NCBI RefSeq assembly: GCF_030160115.1
Contig: NZ_BSNS01000022.1
Coordinates: 124,001-188,000, forward strand
Source of the DNA: Devosia nitrariae
GTDB taxonomy: Bacteria > Pseudomonadota > Alphaproteobacteria > Rhizobiales > Devosiaceae
Length of the DNA stretch: 64,000 nt
Reading direction: 5' to 3'
The notes beneath the pieces were generated by a model. That model did not search any database, was not told the origin of the DNA, and saw nothing but the letters and a program-made list of their open reading frames with translations. Made by a program: the position numbers and the translations under genes. Below, in pieces: positions 59,564-64,000 of the stretch. Every line of letters starts with the position of its first letter. Within the stretch, counting starts at the first letter, position 1.

Positions 59564-61414
59564 TTATTCGGGCTGGCTCGCTTCGAGCTCGTCGATCAGC
59601 CGCTCGATCATCGAAAGACCCATCGACCAGAACTGCGGGTCCCTGGCATCGAGCCCGAACGGCTTGAGGAGTTCCGAGTGATGCTTGGATCCCCCCGCTT
59701 TCAACAGCTCGAAGTAGCGCTCCGCAAAGCCTTCGCTGGCCTTCTCATACTGTGCGTAGAGCGAGTTCACAAGGCAGTCGCCGAAGGCATACGCGTAAAC
59801 GTAGAAGGGCGAGTGGATGAAGTGGGGAATATATGCCCAGAAGGTGTCGTAACCCTCGTTCAGCCTGATGCCGGGCCCGAGCGATTCGCTCTGCACCTCG
59901 AGCCACAACCGGTTGATTTCCTCGAGACGCAGCTCGCCCTGCCGGCGCGCCGTGTGCACCTTGCGTTCGAAGGTATAGAAGGCGATCTGCCGCACGACGG
60001 TATTGAGCATGTCCTCGACCTTGGAGGACAGCAGCGAAAAACGCTGCTGCCTGTCGGTGGTCTTGTCGAGGATCGAGCGGAAGGTCAGCATCTCGCCGAA
60101 GACCGAGGCGGTCTCGGCAAGCGTCAGCGGCGTGTTGGCGAGGAGCGGCCCCTGCGGCGCCGCCAGGCGCTGGTGCACGCCGTGCCCAAGCTCATGCGCG
60201 AGCGTCATCACATCGCGCGCGCGCCCCAGATAGTTGAGCATCAGATAGGGGTGGGCACTCGGCACCGTCGGGTGCGCGAAGGCGCCCGACATCTTGCCGT
60301 CGCTGGTCGGCGCGTCGATCCAGCCGGAGTTGAAGAAGGGTTGTGCGACCTCGGCCATGTAGGGCGAGAAGCGCCCATAGGCCTCGAGGACGGTGCCGAC
60401 CGCCTCGTCCCAGGTGAAGGTTCGCTCGTCGCTCGTCGGCAGCGGGGCATTGCGGTCCCAGCTGTCGAGCCGATCCTTGCCGAACCATCTGGCCTTCATC
60501 TGGTAGTAGCGGTGCGAGAGACGCGGATAGGCTTCGCGCACCGCCTTTTCCAGCGCATCGACCACCTCGCGCTCGACCGAATTGGCCAGGTGCCGACTGT
60601 CGGCGATGTCCTCGTAGCCGCGCCAGCGGTCCGCGATTTCCTTGTCCTTGGCCAGCACATTGGTGATATGGGCAAAAAGCCGCGCATTGCCCGAGAGGGT
60701 CCTCGAGAGCGCATGGAATGCAGCCTCGCGCTTCTCCTCCTCGCGCTCGGAGAGGAGATGCAACGTCGATTCGAGATTGAGGCTCTCCCCCTCCACCTCG
60801 AAGCGCAGCGCCGAGAGCGTCTCGTCGAACAGCCGGTTCCAGGCCGAGAAACTGGTGATCGACTTGTCGTGGAAAAGCTCCTCCACCCGGTCCTCGAGCT
60901 GGTAGGGCTTGGCCTTGCGCAGCTCTTCGAACCAGGGCCGGTAACGCGCCAGCTTCTCGTCGGCCGCCAGCGCCGCTTCGAGCACTTCGTCCTCGACGCG
61001 GTTGAGCTCCAGCTCGAAAAAAAGCGTGCGCGTCGAAAGGTTGGTCAGGGCTTCATTGACATCGCCCATGAACTTGGCCCGGTCCGGATCGCCGGTGTCC
61101 TGGGCATATTCGAGGAACGCATAGGAGCCGATCTTGCCGGTCAGGTCCCCCAGCGCCTCCGTGCGCTCGATGGCCTCAATCAGTCGGCCGGCCTTGGTCA
61201 GCTCGACGAGCTTGCCCTTGTAGTCCGCCTCGAACTGCGCCGCGTCGGTCTTGGCCCTTTCGAGGTCGGCCTTGAAGGCTTCACTGTCGCGCCCGGGATA
61301 GAGATCGGAGAGATCCCACACCGGCAGTTCGCCCAACGCATTGTGCCCCTTCTGGCTCGCGGCGTCGCTGGCGCGGGCAATGGTTGGCATGGCGGCATCT
61401 CCGGTGTTGGTCAT
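59564..61414 (-). CDS. pepF: Oligoendopeptidase F
   Basis: An M3-family zinc peptidase of about 616 residues with the HEXXH motif in TLAHELGHGVHQRL and the downstream Glu in LAETASVFGEML. It degrades oligopeptides in the cytoplasm. The start is MTNTGDAAMPT; an ATG three codons upstream is also open. Confidence 0.95.
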   Translation of the reverse strand: MTNTGDAAMPTIARASDAASQKGHNALGELPVWDLSDLYPGRDSEAFKADLERAKTDAAQFEADYKGKLVELTKAGRLIEAIERTEALGDLTGKIGSYAFLEYAQDTGDPDRAKFMGDVNEALTNLSTRTLFFELELNRVEDEVLEAALAADEKLARYRPWFEELRKAKPYQLEDRVEELFHDKSITSFSAWNRLFDETLSALRFEVEGESLNLESTLHLLSEREEEKREAAFHALSRTLSGNARLFAHITNVLAKDKEIADRWRGYEDIADSRHLANSVEREVVDALEKAVREAYPRLSHRYYQMKARWFGKDRLDSWDRNAPLPTSDERTFTWDEAVGTVLEAYGRFSPYMAEVAQPFFNSGWIDAPTSDGKMSGAFAHPTVPSAHPYLMLNYLGRARDVMTLAHELGHGVHQRLAAPQGPLLANTPLTLAETASVFGEMLTFRSILDKTTDRQQRFSLLSSKVEDMLNTVVRQIAFYTFERKVHTARRQGELRLEEINRLWLEVQSESLGPGIRLNEGYDTFWAYIPHFIHSPFYVYAYAFGDCLVNSLYAQYEKASEGFAERYFELLKAGGSKHHSELLKPFGLDARDPQFWSMGLSMIERLIDELEASQPE

Positions 61415-61478
61415 TAAAGTCAATCGGGCCGCGACCTTAGCCAGCGGTGGGGGTGATGTGAAGGGGTGGGAGCGCCCC

Positions 61479-62615
61479 TCACCCTGCGAACTGGAACCGC
61501 TCGAACCGCGTCAGTGCCTCGTCGATTGCCGCCCGCTCCTCAGCCCCGACCTCCTCCATCCATGTCCATTTCTGAACGAGGAGCTTGCCCGCTTGCCGGT
61601 CGGCCTTGAGGTCGATGGCCGCCACGATCTTCTCGCCCACCAGCACGGGCAGAGCGAAGTAGCCAAGCACACGCTTGGCCGCCGGCACATAGGCCTCGAA
61701 GATGTGGTCGTAGCCGAAGAAGTGCTTCAGGCGCTTGCGCTGGATGATCAGTGGATCGAAGGGCGAAAGGATATGGACAAGGTGCGGCGGCTCGGGCGCC
61801 GCCCGCTCCAGCGTTTGCGGTTCGGCCCAGTGCTGCACCTTTTCGGCGCCCTCGACATGGACCGGGACCAGCAGCCTGCGCTTGACCCGCGCCTCGATCA
61901 GCGCCTTCATCGCTGGCTTGCGCTTGGCATCGAGATAGCAGGCCGAATCGAGGCTGATGAGCCCTTGCGAGCGCAGCGCCCGGTCGAGCAGGTAGGCAGT
62001 GATCTGCCGCTCGGTCGCGGGCGCCGGACGCTTCTCCCAGCCGAAGTGCCGGTCCATCAGCTCATAGGTCTTGACCATGCCCGAGCGGGCGCTGATGGCC
62101 AAGTCGCCTGTATAGAAAGCGAACTGCAACGCCCGCTTCGAGGGCTTGCGGCTGGCCCAGGGGTGATCCTTCTCGACGAGCTTGTCGTCGTCGATGTCTC
62201 GGATCGAGAGCGGCCCTTCCTCGCGGATGCGCTTGATCAGTTTCCTGACATCCTTGGGCGAGACGCTGCCGAACCAGGAGATGGGTTTGGCTTTGTGGTT
62301 TTTCATCGCCGGCAGGAAGTAACGCAGGTCTGCAGTCGGGACGTAGGCCAGCGCATGGGTCCAGTATTCGAACACCGTCTTGTCGACGCTCTGCGCCTGG
62401 GCAAGGTGCTCGCGTTCGTAGCCCGGAATGCGCGTGAACAGGATGTGATGGTGGCTGCGCTCGATGACGTTGATCGTGTCGATCTGCACATACCCCAGAT
62501 GCGCGACGGCTGCCTGCGTCGCAGCCGGGCCGTCACCGAAGGGCGCAGCGCTATCGAGCCTTTGCGCGGCGAGCCAGATGCGGCGAGCATGCGGGACAGC
62601 GAGCGGACGGGACAT
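61479..62615 (-). CDS. YcaQ/AlkX-like winged-helix DNA glycosylase
   Basis: A 378-residue protein of the HTH_42 family, whose E. coli member YcaQ unhooks interstrand crosslinks. The catalytic QxD occurs in YVQIDTINVI, followed by RSHHHILFTRI and the C-terminal HILSPFDPLIIQRKR. An ATG start; a GTG two codons earlier is open. Confidence 0.85.
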   Translation of the reverse strand: MSRPLAVPHARRIWLAAQRLDSAAPFGDGPAATQAAVAHLGYVQIDTINVIERSHHHILFTRIPGYEREHLAQAQSVDKTVFEYWTHALAYVPTADLRYFLPAMKNHKAKPISWFGSVSPKDVRKLIKRIREEGPLSIRDIDDDKLVEKDHPWASRKPSKRALQFAFYTGDLAISARSGMVKTYELMDRHFGWEKRPAPATERQITAYLLDRALRSQGLISLDSACYLDAKRKPAMKALIEARVKRRLLVPVHVEGAEKVQHWAEPQTLERAAPEPPHLVHILSPFDPLIIQRKRLKHFFGYDHIFEAYVPAAKRVLGYFALPVLVGEKIVAAIDLKADRQAGKLLVQKWTWMEEVGAEERAAIDEALTRFERFQFAG

Positions 62616-62691
62616 GGGCACCGATGGCGATTCGTGGCCGCAAAGAATGGACCAGACCGGCCAGGCCCGTCGAGAGGACCTCGTGCGGCCG

Positions 62692-63678
62692 CTAAGCCGT
62701 TACCGGCGCGGGCCCGCTCGAGTCGCGAACAATGAGGGTAGAGGCGATCTGGATGCGCATCGCCCGTGCCGGATCGCCCCTTCCCCTTATGCGATCATCG
62801 AGCAGCCGCACGCTTGCAGCGCCCATTTCCGACCCATGCACCTTGACGGTGGTCAACTGCGGCGACACCTGCGTTGCGCTTGAATAGTCGCCAAAGCCGA
62901 TGACCGTCGCGTCCTCTGGGATGCGGTAGCCGAGTCGCAACAACTCGCTGGTGACCGTCACCGCCATACCATCGTGGGCGCAAAAGAATGCCGTCGGCTT
63001 GAACCCGTCGCGGTTGAGGGCCATCAGGCTTTCGGTGAAGCGCACATCGGTTGCAAAGCGCATATCGCGGAACGCAACCCCCTCCTCCCGTTCCAGCACC
63101 TCGCGCACGCCATAAAGGCGCTCGAAGCGGCCGCGATAGCCGGGCGTGCCATGCACATAGGCGAGGGTCCTGTGGCCGAGGTCGAGGAGGAACTGAACAA
63201 CCGCCGCGCCCGCCTCGTGGTCTGTGCCTGTCACCTGGTCGACCGGCTCGAGCGGATCGAGCCAGCCAAGGCGCACCACCGGCCTGCCGATGCCGTAGAC
63301 CCCGGCGAGTGCCTCCCTCGTGTGGGGACCGACCAATACCAGACCGTCGCATTCGCGCGCATTAACCTCGATCTCCTCGGGCAAGTGCGTCCAGCGCATG
63401 CCGATCCGGTAGCCAAGCTGCTGCGCCGCGCCGAGAATACCGCTCTGCATCTGCACATGCAGTTCGCTGTTGATGAGATCCATGTCGTGGAAGATGACGC
63501 GTAGGAGCGGTGAGACCGCCTGCGCCACCGGACGCAGATAGCCGAGGCTTGCCGCCGCCTCCTGCACCCGGCGCCGGGTCTCCTCGCTCACTCCATCCTT
63601 GCCCGAAAGCGCGCGCGACACGGCGAACTTCGAAAGTCCCGTATGCCGGGCAATGGTTGCGAGCGTGATACGCGCCAA
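62692..63678 (-). CDS. LacI-family transcriptional regulator
   Basis: A 328-residue regulator: the N-terminal helix-turn-helix ITLATIARHTGLSKFAVSRA with LGYLRP, and a periplasmic-binding-type ligand domain. The operators at 63733 and 63880 lie in the divergent promoter to a probable sugar-transport gene, so it likely represses that transport operon. Confidence 0.9.
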   Translation of the reverse strand: MARITLATIARHTGLSKFAVSRALSGKDGVSEETRRRVQEAAASLGYLRPVAQAVSPLLRVIFHDMDLINSELHVQMQSGILGAAQQLGYRIGMRWTHLPEEIEVNARECDGLVLVGPHTREALAGVYGIGRPVVRLGWLDPLEPVDQVTGTDHEAGAAVVQFLLDLGHRTLAYVHGTPGYRGRFERLYGVREVLEREEGVAFRDMRFATDVRFTESLMALNRDGFKPTAFFCAHDGMAVTVTSELLRLGYRIPEDATVIGFGDYSSATQVSPQLTTVKVHGSEMGAASVRLLDDRIRGRGDPARAMRIQIASTLIVRDSSGPAPVTA

Positions 63679-63732
63679 TCGGTTCTCCTCTTGTCACCCG
63701 ACCTCTAACGCCGAGTCGGCATGCCGGCAACC

Positions 63733-63742
63733 TAACGCGTTA
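63733..63742. promoter_or_regulatory. LacI-type operator
   Basis: TAACGCGTTA is a perfect palindrome with the central CG typical of LacI-family operators. It lies 55 bases upstream of the LacI gene start. Confidence 0.6.
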
Positions 63743-63879
63743 TGCGTGAAACGCGATCTGGAGGAAATTTCTTTCTCATTGCAGCGCTTGTGTTGCCGAA
63801 ACCCGGCCGCTGTATTAATCCAACTTCCTGCTAAACCACAAAAATTCCGCTTCCAACAAAGCGTCCACCTAAGGCGGCA

Positions 63880-63889
63880 TAACGCTTTA
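63880..63889. promoter_or_regulatory. Second LacI-type operator
   Basis: TAACGCTTTA differs from the first operator by one base. It is 80 bases upstream of the rightward gene and 147 bases from the first site, so looping between the sites is possible. Confidence 0.5.
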
Positions 63890-63969
63890 CCTAACAAAAC
63901 AGCATATGCAAGCCTATCAGATAGTGAAAACGAAGCCAAAGGCCGTTTTTCCAAGGGAGGGAGTTCACA

Positions 63970-64000
63970 ATGACCAAGATCAGCCGCAGGGCTTTCATTG
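63970..64000 (+). CDS. Start of a Tat-exported protein, probably an ABC substrate-binding protein (partial)
   Basis: Only ten codons are in the window: MTKISRRAFI, with an ATG after GGGAGGGAG. The SRRAF motif is that of a twin-arginine signal peptide, common on sugar-binding proteins of ABC importers in rhizobia. A LacI regulator is divergent. Identity beyond the signal is inferred. Confidence 0.6.
   Translation, partial: MTKISRRAFI

Noticed and set aside
59495..61417. Long plus-strand frame opposite pepF
   Set aside because: Shadow of pepF; the small cox subunit gene in the same area is better supported on the minus strand.

Overview
The window is about 64 kb of high-GC chromosome from an alphaproteobacterium, almost certainly of the order Hyphomicrobiales (Rhizobiales). 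This rests on the ruvCAB-tol-pal-tilS-ftsH-glmM block, the zapA-6S RNA-fau-ymdB-yebC block, the three-subunit proton-translocating transhydrogenase, an RcdA-type DUF1465 protein, a TrcR-type DUF1013 protein, CtrA-like TTAA-N7-TTAA sites, and the dispersed 'TAGAGCG...' hairpin repeats typical of that order. A Devosia-like genus is a guess from general resemblance. Nearly everything is chromosomal core with small accessory insertions. I see no prophage, CRISPR array, rRNA or tRNA gene.

Layout. 0.2-4.2 kb: VOC protein, then glmM and ftsH (minus strand). 4.4-11.5 kb: tilS, cpoB, pal, tolB, tolA, tolR, tolQ, a cell-envelope operon read leftward. 11.8-17.7 kb: a secreted CHRD protein, ybgC, a small HhH protein, two tandem Nudix hydrolases, a metallophosphoesterase, and ruvB/ruvA/ruvC with a VapBC-like toxin-antitoxin (TA) pair between ruvA and ruvB. 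17.9-22.4 kb: a diguanylate cyclase, yebC, a YmdB-like phosphodiesterase, 5-formyl-THF cyclo-ligase, 6S RNA, a ParDE module, zapA and a coiled-coil partner. 22.6-31.4 kb: central carbon genes tkt, gap, pgk and class I aldolase, interrupted by a GST-ArsR-SRPBCC operon. 31.6-37.7 kb: a degenerate ThiE-like protein, a Sel1 protein, an inositol-monophosphatase-type enzyme, a MotA/OmpA-type ion-channel pair and two small membrane proteins. 37.7-43.8 kb: a scarred arginine deiminase locus, an ABC exporter, rpmE, a frameshifted iron-siderophore-type binding protein, rcdA and small genes. 43.9-55.9 kb: an oxidoreductase, trcR, a K+/H+ antiporter, a TauE exporter, two SlyX/YdcH-like proteins, a TetR regulator, purEK, rpsU, hydrolases, a FrnE-like oxidoreductase, and soxR with its box. 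56-64 kb: pntB/pntAb/pntAa, a small cytochrome oxidase subunit, pepF, a YcaQ-like protein, a LacI regulator, and the start of a probable Tat-exported ABC binding protein.

Most notable points: (1) a TA pair fused by overlaps into the ruv operon, with the toxin stop overlapping the ruvB start; (2) a second TA module next to zapA/6S RNA; (3) a roughly 125-residue Lys/Ala/Pro-rich histone-H1-like tail on the transhydrogenase PntAa subunit; (4) a deletion scar joining pieces of arcD and arcA; (5) a SoxR box whose better promoter geometry points away from soxR, into a leader holding a repeat; (6) paired GTTTCC-N6-GGAAAC palindromes before a GST gene; (7) a CtrA site with an intrinsic terminator upstream of rcdA, suggesting a small RNA or attenuated leader; (8) a 147-bp terminal-inverted-repeat element and other repeats, some of which supply the stop codons of adjacent genes. 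No single locus is a clear new defence or metabolic system.
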